Source of the DNA: Firmicutes bacterium CAG:460
GTDB taxonomy: Bacteria > Bacillota_I > Bacilli_A > RF39 > UBA660
NCBI GenBank assembly: GCA_000437355.1
Contig: FR899753.1
Coordinates: 23,186-41,532 of the forward strand
Reading direction: 5' to 3'
DNA length: 18,347 nt
Below are positions 7,438 to 14,749 of this stretch, piece by piece (the stretch's first letter is position 1; the number at the start of each line of letters is the position of its first letter). Position numbers and translations under genes: made by a program. Below the pieces are notes generated by a model. The model was not told the origin of the DNA. It did no database searches and saw only the letters and a list, made by a program, of their open reading frames with translations.

Positions 7438-8575
7438 TAAATAACACATCCCTTACATCTTGTAATACATTTTTGTCCTTTATATCAAAAATATAGTATC
7501 CAAATCTACTCGAACTATCTACAACTTCGTGATTAAAATTTTCGTCTATCATACTTGAACTATAAATTTCTGGATATTTATTTAAAATGAATTTTACATT
7601 TTCTAAATCTTTTTTATCGAAAATAAACTTTATTAAAGCAAAGTGTGGTTCATTTTTTATTTCCATATCTGGTTTATTTCCTAATGCAACATCTAATGTC
7701 ATTTTTAAAAAGTCATAACCTGTTGAAATTTCAACAAGATGAGAACCAATACAGTCTCCTCCCATTCTAGCACCAATTTCAATTATATTTATAGATCCAT
7801 CTTCCCCAATTTTAAATTCAGCATGAGATGCACTATTTTCAATATGTAGTGCATCTAGAGCTTTTGGTATAATATCATATATATTATTTTTTATATTTTC
7901 AGGTAAATCAGCAGGTTCTATATGACCTGTTTCAATGCATGAAGGAAATCCAGTAGTAAACTTTTTCGTGATTGCTAAAATTGTGTGTTTTCCTTTAAAA
8001 GAAATACTTTCACAGCTATATTCATTTTTTCCTTCGATTACCTCTTCAACAATTGCATATTTTTCAAATGAAGATTCACATGCTTTTAATATGGCGTTTT
8101 CTAATTCTTCTTTTGAATGAACTAAAGCTATTGATCTACTTCCTGATCTATCTGTTGGTTTTACAATTAATGGAAATTTATTAATTGTAACTTCATCTAT
8201 ACTTTTTACTTTTTCAAATCTAGGTATTTTTATATTTGCTTTTTCAAATGCTTTTCTCATTTCAAATTTATTTGTACATATCAATGAATACTCTGGATTA
8301 TTACAATTTAAACCTAAAGCATTAGCTACATAATTAACTGTGATTACTGCTAAGTCAGAGCCAATAGAAGTTATTGCATCTGGTTTTATTTTTTTACATT
8401 CTTCTAGTATTTCTTCTTTTTCAACAATACTAATTGGATAAAAATAGTCTGCTGTTTTTTCTCCAATATCACCTGATTGCCAAGCAAATACATGAGTTTC
8501 ATAACCTAAGCTTTTAGCTTTTTCAATTAGTGGATTTTGAAATTCATTAGCGCCTATTATTACAATTTTTTTCAT
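7430..8575 (-). CDS. ATP-grasp ligase, carboxylate-amine type, substrate unknown
   Basis: A complete 381-residue ATP-grasp enzyme. The N-terminal pre-ATP domain has IVIIGANEFQNP (4-14) and PDAITSIGSDLAV; the ATP-grasp core shows PLIVKPTDRSGSRS (135-148, with Lys139), the adenine-contacting VEEVIEG (176-182), and the metal-binding IIEIGARMGGD (264-274, with Glu266). Family members form an amide or thioester-like bond between a carboxylate and an amine through an acyl phosphate. It overlaps the upstream SDR gene by ATGA and the downstream GT2 by 8 bases, so the three are translationally linked. Inference: since an aminotransferase is made from the same message, it may attach an amino acid or other acid to the amino group of the 4-amino sugar, or make the acyl precursor. 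A purine or cofactor ligase is less likely in this setting. Confidence 0.85.
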   Translation of the reverse strand: MKKIVIIGANEFQNPLIEKAKSLGYETHVFAWQSGDIGEKTADYFYPISIVEKEEILEECKKIKPDAITSIGSDLAVITVNYVANALGLNCNNPEYSLICTNKFEMRKAFEKANIKIPRFEKVKSIDEVTINKFPLIVKPTDRSGSRSIALVHSKEELENAILKACESSFEKYAIVEEVIEGKNEYSCESISFKGKHTILAITKKFTTGFPSCIETGHIEPADLPENIKNNIYDIIPKALDALHIENSASHAEFKIGEDGSINIIEIGARMGGDCIGSHLVEISTGYDFLKMTLDVALGNKPDMEIKNEPHFALIKFIFDKKDLENVKFILNKYPEIYSSSMIDENFNHEVVDSSSRFGYYIFDIKDKNVLQDVRDVLFNE

Positions 8576-9570
8576 AGATCATTCCTTCTTACAAATTTAT
8601 TTTTTTGCATTTCTTTTTTATAATCTTCTAAGTATGCTATGTAATCATATTCTGGAACATACCCCAAATCTTCTTTGATGTTTTCAATATCCATAACAAA
8701 ATTATCACAGTCTTTCTTTTCAGGGCAATAAATTATTTTAGAAGGATTATCTTTTGGAGAAAAAACTTTTATTATGCCTTCAATTTGTTCTTGCATTGTG
8801 GTTTTTACTCCAGTACCTGCATTATATATTCCTGTTTCTTTATTAGTAAATAAAGATTTAAAAATCATTTGACATAAATCTTTAACATAAATTATATCTT
8901 TTCCAAAATTTGGGTTTCCCCACAATTCAATATCTTCACCTTTCATTGCTTTGTCAATTATATATCTATATGATATTTTTGTTTTCACACCATTTACATA
9001 GTAATAAATATCTGGACTATATAAGTAAATATTTGGTAATCTAAAGATAAAATTTTTGATACCAAACTCTTGATGATAATGTTCAATTAAATCAACTGCG
9101 GCACTTTTTGTGATAGCATATACGGCATGATCACCAGTCATTATTATTTTTCTTGGTAAATAAGGTTTTAATGGTAATCCTTCTTTTAAATATCCATTTA
9201 AATCAGCCCAGGTTTGCGTATATATTATTCTATCTACATTATTTTTCTTGCAATAATTTAAGATGTTTAATGTTCCTTTTATGTTAACATCAATATAATC
9301 ATCATCTGTTATACCACTAGCATATGCTGGTAAAACACCAGCAAAATCAACTACTGCATAAACATTATCAGTTGGTAATTTATCAAAATCATTTTTATTG
9401 GTAATGTTTACTTGATAATATGCACCTTTATAAAAATCATATGGATATTCCTTCTTTGTGCCTGTTGCAACTATTTCGTATTTTTCTAAATCCAAATTAT
9501 TCATTAAATATTCAATAAAATACATTCCTATGTTTCCTGCAGCCCCCATTACAATTATTTTCTTCTTCAT
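8572..9570 (-). CDS. NAD(P)-dependent sugar epimerase/dehydratase/reductase (extended SDR)
   Basis: A 332-residue extended short-chain dehydrogenase. The nucleotide-binding motif GAAGNIG is at residues 9-15, an acidic SDR DFAG equivalent near 75, the catalytic Thr region YTQTWAD (117-123) and Tyr151/Lys155 in YAITK. The later part has the substrate-pocket pattern FRLPNIYLYSP and WGNPNFGKDIIYVKDLC, like sugar-nucleotide epimerases and 4-ketoreductases. It does not resemble RmlD closely enough to name. It ends in an ATGA overlap with the ATP-grasp gene and starts 19 bases after the 3-aminotransferase with a GAGGT ribosome site, so it sits between the two amino-sugar branches. It could reduce or epimerise a dTDP-4-keto sugar, or act on the ligated product; which one is not shown by sequence. 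Confidence 0.8.
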   Translation of the reverse strand: MKKKIIVMGAAGNIGMYFIEYLMNNLDLEKYEIVATGTKKEYPYDFYKGAYYQVNITNKNDFDKLPTDNVYAVVDFAGVLPAYASGITDDDYIDVNIKGTLNILNYCKKNNVDRIIYTQTWADLNGYLKEGLPLKPYLPRKIIMTGDHAVYAITKSAAVDLIEHYHQEFGIKNFIFRLPNIYLYSPDIYYYVNGVKTKISYRYIIDKAMKGEDIELWGNPNFGKDIIYVKDLCQMIFKSLFTNKETGIYNAGTGVKTTMQEQIEGIIKVFSPKDNPSKIIYCPEKKDCDNFVMDIENIKEDLGYVPEYDYIAYLEDYKKEMQKNKFVRRNDL

Positions 9571-9589
9571 ATTTTACCTCTTTATATTA

Positions 9590-10699
9590 TTATCTTTTTA
9601 AAACTCTTTTTGGTTCATATTCGTTAACAGCTTTAATTACTCTATCAACATCTTCACTTGTTATTCCATAGAACATTGGTAGACTTACAACTTCTTTAGC
9701 ATATTTTTCTGCAATTGGTAAAGATTCATTATTTCTTTCAGCATATGCAGGTTGTTTATGAATTGGTGTTGGATAATGAATTAATGTTTGAATATCTAGT
9801 TTATCTAAATATTTTCTAAATTCTTCTCTATCATTTACTCTAACAACAAATAAATGCCATATGTGTTCATTATAATCATCTACTATTGGAAGTATTACAT
9901 TATTATTTTTTATTTCAGTTAAATACCTTTTAGCAACTTCTCTTCTATAATCATTCCACTTATCAAGATGTGGAAGTTTTACTGATAATATAGCTGCTTG
10001 AATTTCATCTAACCTACTGTTATTTCCTTTATAAAGATGAACATATTTTTCTAATGAGCCATAATTTGATAGTGCTCTTACCTTTTCTGCTAAAACTGGG
10101 TCACTAGTAACAATACATCCCCCATCTCCCATACATCCTAAGTTTTTTCCAGGATAGAAACTAAACTCTGCTATATCTCCTAATGAACCCGCTTTTCTTC
10201 CTTTGTAGGTTGCACCAACTGCTTGAGCTGCATCTTCTAATACTTTCAAATTGTGTTTTTGTGCAATAGCCATAATTGCATCCATATCAGCGCATTGACC
10301 ATATAAATGAACTGGAAGTATTACTTTTGTCTTTTCGGTTATTTTTTCTTCAATTTTTGTTACATCAATATTATAATCTTCTCCAGGTTCTACAAAAACG
10401 GGTTTTGCTCCAACATAAGTAACCGCAAGAGCTGTGGCAATATAGGTATGTGATGGAACTATTACTTCATCTCCAGCTTTAACACCTAAAGCTTTTAGTG
10501 ATAAAATTAGTCCATCTAAACCATTTCCTACTCCTACACAATACTTTGTACCACAATATTCTGCAAAACTTCTTTCAAAATTTTCAGTTTCTGGTCCATG
10601 AATAAAATAATTACTATCAATTACTCTTTCTGCTACCTCTTTTAATTCTTTTTTTAATTCGTCATGCATTGGTTTAAAATCTGCAAATGGTACTTTCAT
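9590..10699 (-). CDS. dTDP-3-amino-3,6-dideoxyhexose aminotransferase, FdtB/QdtB-like
   Basis: A PLP-dependent sugar aminotransferase of 369 residues, standard for the family. The N-terminus MKVPFADFKPMHDEL and GVGNGLDGLILSLKALGV (56-73) are typical of FdtB/QdtB-type 3-aminotransferases; VPSHTYIATALA (81-92), EDAAQAVGA with Asp156, and the Schiff-base Lys185 in FYPGKNLGCMGDGG follow. It would aminate dTDP-3-keto-6-deoxyhexose made by the neighbouring isomerase, using glutamate as donor in this family. It differs clearly from the second aminotransferase at 5358-6497, whose Lys lies in SFHETKN. A strong AAGGAGGAG ribosome site precedes the ATG, after a 96-base gap that is the longest within this part of the operon and in which I see no convincing promoter. 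Confidence 0.88.
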   Translation of the reverse strand: MKVPFADFKPMHDELKKELKEVAERVIDSNYFIHGPETENFERSFAEYCGTKYCVGVGNGLDGLILSLKALGVKAGDEVIVPSHTYIATALAVTYVGAKPVFVEPGEDYNIDVTKIEEKITEKTKVILPVHLYGQCADMDAIMAIAQKHNLKVLEDAAQAVGATYKGRKAGSLGDIAEFSFYPGKNLGCMGDGGCIVTSDPVLAEKVRALSNYGSLEKYVHLYKGNNSRLDEIQAAILSVKLPHLDKWNDYRREVAKRYLTEIKNNNVILPIVDDYNEHIWHLFVVRVNDREEFRKYLDKLDIQTLIHYPTPIHKQPAYAERNNESLPIAEKYAKEVVSLPMFYGITSEDVDRVIKAVNEYEPKRVLKR

Positions 10700-10795
10700 T
10701 TTTTATCTCCTCCTTAAAAAGTTTTTGCATTTATATAATAATGTATTTTTAAATTTTTCTATCTCTATATTTTTTTCATTTATTTTATCATACCT

Positions 10796-11209
10796 TTACT
10801 TTTTTCTTGTTAGTATATATTCTTTTTCATATTCGTTATAATCCCTAAAATAATCATTTTCATCATATTCATGAGACGCCAACACTAATAATGTACTATT
10901 TGGAGCAAAATCAAACATTTCTCTCCAAATATATGGTCCGATATATAATCCTTTACTTGGGTCATCCAATAAATGAACTTCTTCTTCATCAGGCGTTTTA
11001 GTTCTTATTTTAATATCTCCACCTAACGCAATTAATATTTGTTCCAAATCTCGATGAGAATGAAAACCTCTTTCTACGCCTTTTTGGACATCATAAATAT
11101 AATATACTCTTTTTATTTCAAATGGAATATCATCTGGATATTGTAAAGGTGTTAATACACCTCTGTTATCTGTTATCCTTTTAAAACTTACTTCTTTAAC
11201 ATTTTCCAT
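10796..11209 (-). CDS. dTDP-6-deoxy-hexulose 3,4-ketoisomerase, cupin (FdtA/QdtA family)
   Basis: A small single-domain cupin of 137 residues, normal for the WxcM-like FdtA/QdtA group, which moves the keto group of dTDP-4-keto-6-deoxyglucose from C4 to C3. The family core is clear: IKRVYYIYDV (32-41), RGFHSHRDLEQ (47-57) with the catalytic His50, GLYIGPYIWREMFDF (87-101) and LLVLASHEYDENDYFRDY. Product stereochemistry decides Fuc3N or Qui3N, and the two residues I recall as controlling it give a split answer here: Arg16 resembles FdtA, Arg96 resembles QdtA. The start is 2 bases after the acetyltransferase stop, with an AGGT site just upstream. The adjacent aminotransferase and acetyltransferase complete the pathway. 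Confidence 0.88.
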   Translation of the reverse strand: MENVKEVSFKRITDNRGVLTPLQYPDDIPFEIKRVYYIYDVQKGVERGFHSHRDLEQILIALGGDIKIRTKTPDEEEVHLLDDPSKGLYIGPYIWREMFDFAPNSTLLVLASHEYDENDYFRDYNEYEKEYILTRKK

Positions 11210-11211
11210 AA

Positions 11212-11976
11212 TTACCTACCTAATGATTCTTTATCTTGCCATGGATATCCTCTATATTCTTCTAAATATTCTTTCCATGGATATAATAGATTTCCATCTT
11301 TATCTCTAATTTCTTCTATTCTCTTTTTAGGAATAGCTGGTCTTCCTACTGCAAACATATTATCAGGAATATCTTTTGAAACTAATGAACCAGCTCCAAC
11401 AAAGGCATTTTCACCAATAGTTTTACCTGGTAAAAGGGTTGTGCTCGCACCAACTATTGCAAATTTCTTGATTGTGCATCCTTCCAACTTATCATGAGGT
11501 GGATACATATCATTAGTTGTTAATACATAAGGAAATAACCATGCATAATCTTCAATAACTGTTCCCATGCCCAAATGTACATTAGAGTGCAATCTAACAA
11601 ATTCTCCAATATTAACTCTACCTTGAATGTCACTAAATGTGCCTACTGAACAATTATTTCCAAAAATAGATTTTTCTCTTATTGTTACATGATGACCAGT
11701 TTGGAAATTGTATCCAATACTACAATCTTCATAAATAATGGTATTACTTCTAATTACTGAATTATCTCCTATTTTTGTTTCCTTGAACACATGATTATTA
11801 TTCATTTTATAATAATCAGCTGTTGGTGAACCAATAATACAATAAGGCCCTATATAACAATTATCACCTATAACAACATTTGGATAAATTATTGCCCCTA
11901 CATCTATTACTGTATTGTTACCTATTTTAGCCCCTTCATAAACAATTGCATTATCTTTTACAAAAAAATTACTCAT
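11212..11976 (-). CDS. dTDP-3-amino-3,6-dideoxyhexose N-acetyltransferase, left-handed beta-helix (FdtC/QdtC-like)
   Basis: A 254-residue hexapeptide-repeat acyltransferase. Repeats of the [LIV]-G-x-x form run through most of the chain (IGNNTVIDVGAIIYPNVVIG, then IGDNSVIRSNTIIYE, IGYNFQTGHHVTIRE, FGNNCSVGTF and so on), giving a left-handed parallel beta-helix, followed by a long insertion (YVLTTNDMYPPHDKLEG) and the acetyl-CoA side IVGASTTLLPGKTIGENAFVGAGSLVSKDIP. In QdtC and FdtC the enzyme acetylates the 3-amino group with acetyl-CoA, and here it lies 2 bases from the ketoisomerase. AGGAGG is 8 bases before the ATG, which overlaps the preceding GT2 stop as ATGA. A generic LbH transferase acting on another sugar is the alternative. 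Confidence 0.82.
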   Translation of the reverse strand: MSNFFVKDNAIVYEGAKIGNNTVIDVGAIIYPNVVIGDNCYIGPYCIIGSPTADYYKMNNNHVFKETKIGDNSVIRSNTIIYEDCSIGYNFQTGHHVTIREKSIFGNNCSVGTFSDIQGRVNIGEFVRLHSNVHLGMGTVIEDYAWLFPYVLTTNDMYPPHDKLEGCTIKKFAIVGASTTLLPGKTIGENAFVGAGSLVSKDIPDNMFAVGRPAIPKKRIEEIRDKDGNLLYPWKEYLEEYRGYPWQDKESLGR

Positions 11977-13091
11977 AATCCTAACCTCCTTTTAATTATT
12001 TTTAAAACTTTTATCGTTATTAATGCTACAACGTAAGAAATAATATGAATTAATACATATTTATAATCTAAATTGAATGCATAGCTTATAAATATATCAA
12101 TTAAAGTTGTAAAAAATACTATATACATTAATGTGTGAAATATTTGTGTGTGTATAATTGCCCTTATTTTGTTTATTAATATATATATAGATAATAATTT
12201 ATTTCTTTGTTTCAATTTTTTTATTATAGGAATTTTCTTTTGAACTATTGATTGATTTTTTTCAGAAAACATTTCAACATGCAAAATATATTTAGAAAAT
12301 AACTCTCCCGCAGTTCTAGGATTCAATGAATCTAATTGCGATAATACTAATTTTTCAAAAATATTTAATATGTCATTTTGATACTGTCTTACATGTGGAG
12401 GTAAATCTCCTTTTTCATAATGACTTACACCACCACTTCTATGTAGAAATGATACAAAATCAACATATTTTATTTTATATCCATTTAATGTTAATAATAA
12501 ATAATAACTCCAATCTTCAACTAACTTAAAAGATTCGTCAAATAGACCAACTTTTTCAAATATTTCTTTTTTATAGGCTGTTGCTCCAGCGCCATATAAA
12601 CATCTTTTTGCAACTTCAACATATTGCTCTTTTGCAGATTTGTTATTTAAAGATTTTGCTAATTTTGTTGGAACGTATTTACCTTGTATATCATCTAATG
12701 TCGTCCCACAAAGATAACATTGAGAACTTACAACAAATTCTTCACTGTTTTCTAATGCATTTACAAAATTCGTTATAACATTTTCATCATACAAAGCATC
12801 ATCTGCTGCAAAAAATTGAATATAATCACCATTTGATTTTTTTATTGCCTTATTTAGTGTTTTTGTAGTACCAAGATTAGTATCATTAGCTATTATTATA
12901 TAATTTGTTATATTTTTTTTCTTCTTTTTTTCAATATAATCAATAACTGTCTTTTTATCAAAACTTTTTGATTTATCATCAGTTACTATCAATTCAATAT
13001 TTGGATAATTTTGTTTAAATACTGAATCTAAAGCTTCATATATAAACTCCATTTGATTGTAATGGGTTACTACTATAGAATATAATTTCAT
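11973..13091 (-). CDS. GT2 family glycosyltransferase with C-terminal membrane segments
   Basis: The N-terminal half is a GT-A domain: SIVVTHYNQMEFIYEALDSV (5-24), IELIVTDDKSK with Asp38/Asp39, NLGTTKTLNKAI and the metal-binding region GDYIQFFAADDAL (88-100, Asp97/Asp98). The C-terminal acceptor part has GAGATAYKKEIFEKVGLFDESF and EDWSYYLLL, the usual GT2 catalytic-base region (ED). After about residue 300 there are two hydrophobic stretches and a basic tail, placing it at the membrane. It follows the ABC ATPase by 5 bases and overlaps the acetyltransferase by 4, so it probably adds a sugar, perhaps the acetamido sugar, to the TagO-linked intermediate in the cytoplasm. Substrate is not determinable. 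Confidence 0.87.
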   Translation of the reverse strand: MKLYSIVVTHYNQMEFIYEALDSVFKQNYPNIELIVTDDKSKSFDKKTVIDYIEKKKKKNITNYIIIANDTNLGTTKTLNKAIKKSNGDYIQFFAADDALYDENVITNFVNALENSEEFVVSSQCYLCGTTLDDIQGKYVPTKLAKSLNNKSAKEQYVEVAKRCLYGAGATAYKKEIFEKVGLFDESFKLVEDWSYYLLLTLNGYKIKYVDFVSFLHRSGGVSHYEKGDLPPHVRQYQNDILNIFEKLVLSQLDSLNPRTAGELFSKYILHVEMFSEKNQSIVQKKIPIIKKLKQRNKLLSIYILINKIRAIIHTQIFHTLMYIVFFTTLIDIFISYAFNLDYKYVLIHIISYVVALITIKVLKIIKRRLGL

Positions 13092-13096
13092 ATTTA

Positions 13097-13846
13097 CTAC
13101 CTGCCTTCCATAAACTCTTCATACTTATCACACACTTCTTTTTTCCCTATTTCTTTTACTTCTCCATGTTCTAACCATACTATTTTATCACATAATTTTT
13201 TTATTTGTTTTATGGAGTGTGAAACAAATAAAACTGTTGTACCACCATTTATCATACTAAGCATTTTTTCTTCACTTTTCTTTTGAAAAGCTATATCCCC
13301 TACTGATAATATTTCATCTACAATTAATATTTCTGGTTCAACTATTGTTGCTATAGAAAATGCAAGCCTTGCTACCATCCCTGATGAAAAATTTTGAACT
13401 GGAACATCTAGAAAATTTCTTAATTCTGAAAATTCGACAATTTCATCAAACTTAGCATTAATTAGTTCTTTAGAATATCCCATTACAGCACCATTTAAAT
13501 AAATATTTTCTCTAGCTGTTAATTGAGGGTCAAAACCAGCCCCTAATTCTATCATCGGACAAATATTTCCATAAACATCTACATGTCCTTTAGTTGGTTT
13601 CATAACCCCGGCAACTATTTTTAGTAATGTTGATTTTCCAGCACCATTAGCTCCAATAAAACCAATCACTTCGCCTTTTTTTACTTTGATATCAACATTA
13701 TTTAATGCCCAGAATTCTTCTTTTTTCTTTTTATTCTTTTTAAAAATATTGACAAAGCCCTGTTTAAGAGAAAAGCTTTTTTCTATCCCTAGATTAAATT
13801 TCATAGATACTTTATCAATATTTATCATTAAATCTTTATCTTTCAT
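13097..13846 (-). CDS. Polysaccharide/teichoic acid ABC exporter, ATP-binding subunit (TagH/Wzt type, short)
   Basis: Drives export of an undecaprenyl-linked glycan together with the permease gene upstream. Walker A GANGAGKS is at 65-72, the Q-loop region CPMIELGAGFDPQLTARENI (96-115) is characteristic of polysaccharide exporters, the signature FSSGM at 153-157, Walker B ILIVDE at 173-178 and the switch His210. At 249 residues it is the nucleotide-binding domain only: the C-terminal carbohydrate-binding domain of Wzt proteins that read a chain terminus is absent, as is the long extracytoplasmic tail of some TagH proteins. A basic KKNKKKK insert (37-43) is notable. AGGAGG precedes the start, and the permease ends 8 bases upstream. 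Confidence 0.93.
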   Translation of the reverse strand: MKDKDLMINIDKVSMKFNLGIEKSFSLKQGFVNIFKKNKKKKEEFWALNNVDIKVKKGEVIGFIGANGAGKSTLLKIVAGVMKPTKGHVDVYGNICPMIELGAGFDPQLTARENIYLNGAVMGYSKELINAKFDEIVEFSELRNFLDVPVQNFSSGMVARLAFSIATIVEPEILIVDEILSVGDIAFQKKSEEKMLSMINGGTTVLFVSHSIKQIKKLCDKIVWLEHGEVKEIGKKEVCDKYEEFMEGR

Positions 13847-13854
13847 TTTTCCTC

Positions 13855-14652
13855 CTAAACATAATATATAAATTTATCTTGATTCTTTTTAAATACAATA
13901 ACACCAACTAACAGAACTAATATTGAAGAAACTGCACAACCTGCAAATTGGCCCAAAGTTGGAACATTACCATATAGTATTATTGACCTTGCAAAGTTAA
14001 TTATTTGATATAATGGATTAAATTTCATTATTAATTGTAATGTTGGATTACTAATAAGATTTATATCATACATTATTGGTGTCATATATTGCCAAATCGT
14101 TAGTACAATACCATAAATGTAAAACATATCTCTCAAGAATACCGACACAGTTGATAATATAAATCCCATTCCTAACGTAAATAAGAATAGGCATAAAAAC
14201 GAATATGGTAAAAGTAAATGAGCCCAATTTAATCCTGTTCCAGTTAAAAGAATTACTGCATAAAGAGGAATTAATGTTAAAAAGAAATTAATTCCTACAA
14301 ATAAACACTTTGATAACGGGAAAATATATTTAGGCATATAAACCTTATTTATTAAAGGAAAGTTTGCAACTACACTACTCATAGCAAAGTTTGAAGCTTC
14401 ACTAAAATAGTTAAAATATGTTAACCCTATCATTAAATATGCAATGTAACTTACTCCTGGCGTGGACATTTTAAATACATTAGAAAATACTATTGCCATT
14501 ACTGCTGTCATTAAAACCGGATATAATAAGCTCCATACGACACCTAATACACTTCTTTTATATTTAACTTTAAAATCCCTTATAACTAATTGTTCTAATA
14601 AAAATTTATATTTTTTTATACTATACTTTATATTGTTAATTGTCTTTTTCAT
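13855..14652 (-). CDS. Polysaccharide/teichoic acid ABC exporter, permease subunit (TagG/Wzm type)
   Basis: A 265-residue membrane protein with about six helices. The amphipathic N-terminus is followed by the ABC-2 permease signature VIRDFKVKYKRSVLGVVWSLL (about 22-42), which forms the coupling interface with the ATPase in Wzm and TagG proteins; the late SVFLRDMFYIYGIVLTIWQYMTPIMY segment is also diagnostic of the family. It works with the short ATPase encoded next. An AAGGAG ribosome site lies 9 bases before the ATG, and an extended -10 promoter lies about 20 bases upstream, so the exporter and downstream genes may have their own transcription start as well as read-through from the ligase-like gene. 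Confidence 0.93.
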   Translation of the reverse strand: MKKTINNIKYSIKKYKFLLEQLVIRDFKVKYKRSVLGVVWSLLYPVLMTAVMAIVFSNVFKMSTPGVSYIAYLMIGLTYFNYFSEASNFAMSSVVANFPLINKVYMPKYIFPLSKCLFVGINFFLTLIPLYAVILLTGTGLNWAHLLLPYSFLCLFLFTLGMGFILSTVSVFLRDMFYIYGIVLTIWQYMTPIMYDINLISNPTLQLIMKFNPLYQIINFARSIILYGNVPTLGQFAGCAVSSILVLLVGVIVFKKNQDKFIYYV

Positions 14653-14673
14653 TTAATTAATCTCCTTAGACTT

Positions 14674-14682
14674 ATTATACCA
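14674..14682 (-). promoter_or_regulatory. Predicted extended -10 promoter before the ABC exporter genes
   Basis: On the minus strand TGGTATAAT combines a perfect TATAAT with the TGn extension, 22 bases before the permease start codon. A -35 at 17 bases is poor (TAGAAT), which is tolerated by extended -10 promoters. It lies in a 97-base gap, the first break in the operon after the ligase-like gene. I see no terminator in that gap, so read-through probably also occurs. Confidence 0.5.
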
Positions 14683-14749
14683 AATAATAATAGATAATTC
14701 TATAATTAATTTCAAATTACTCTGAAAAAATAGAAGTATTAGTGTTTTA

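Noticed and set aside
10700..10795. Frame of about 30 codons staying open after the ketoisomerase stop, suggesting a broken or extended protein
   Set aside because: The isomerase already has full family length, and the extension is Lys/Asn-rich with no similarity to the family; a short open run is expected by chance. No clear promoter was found in this gap either.
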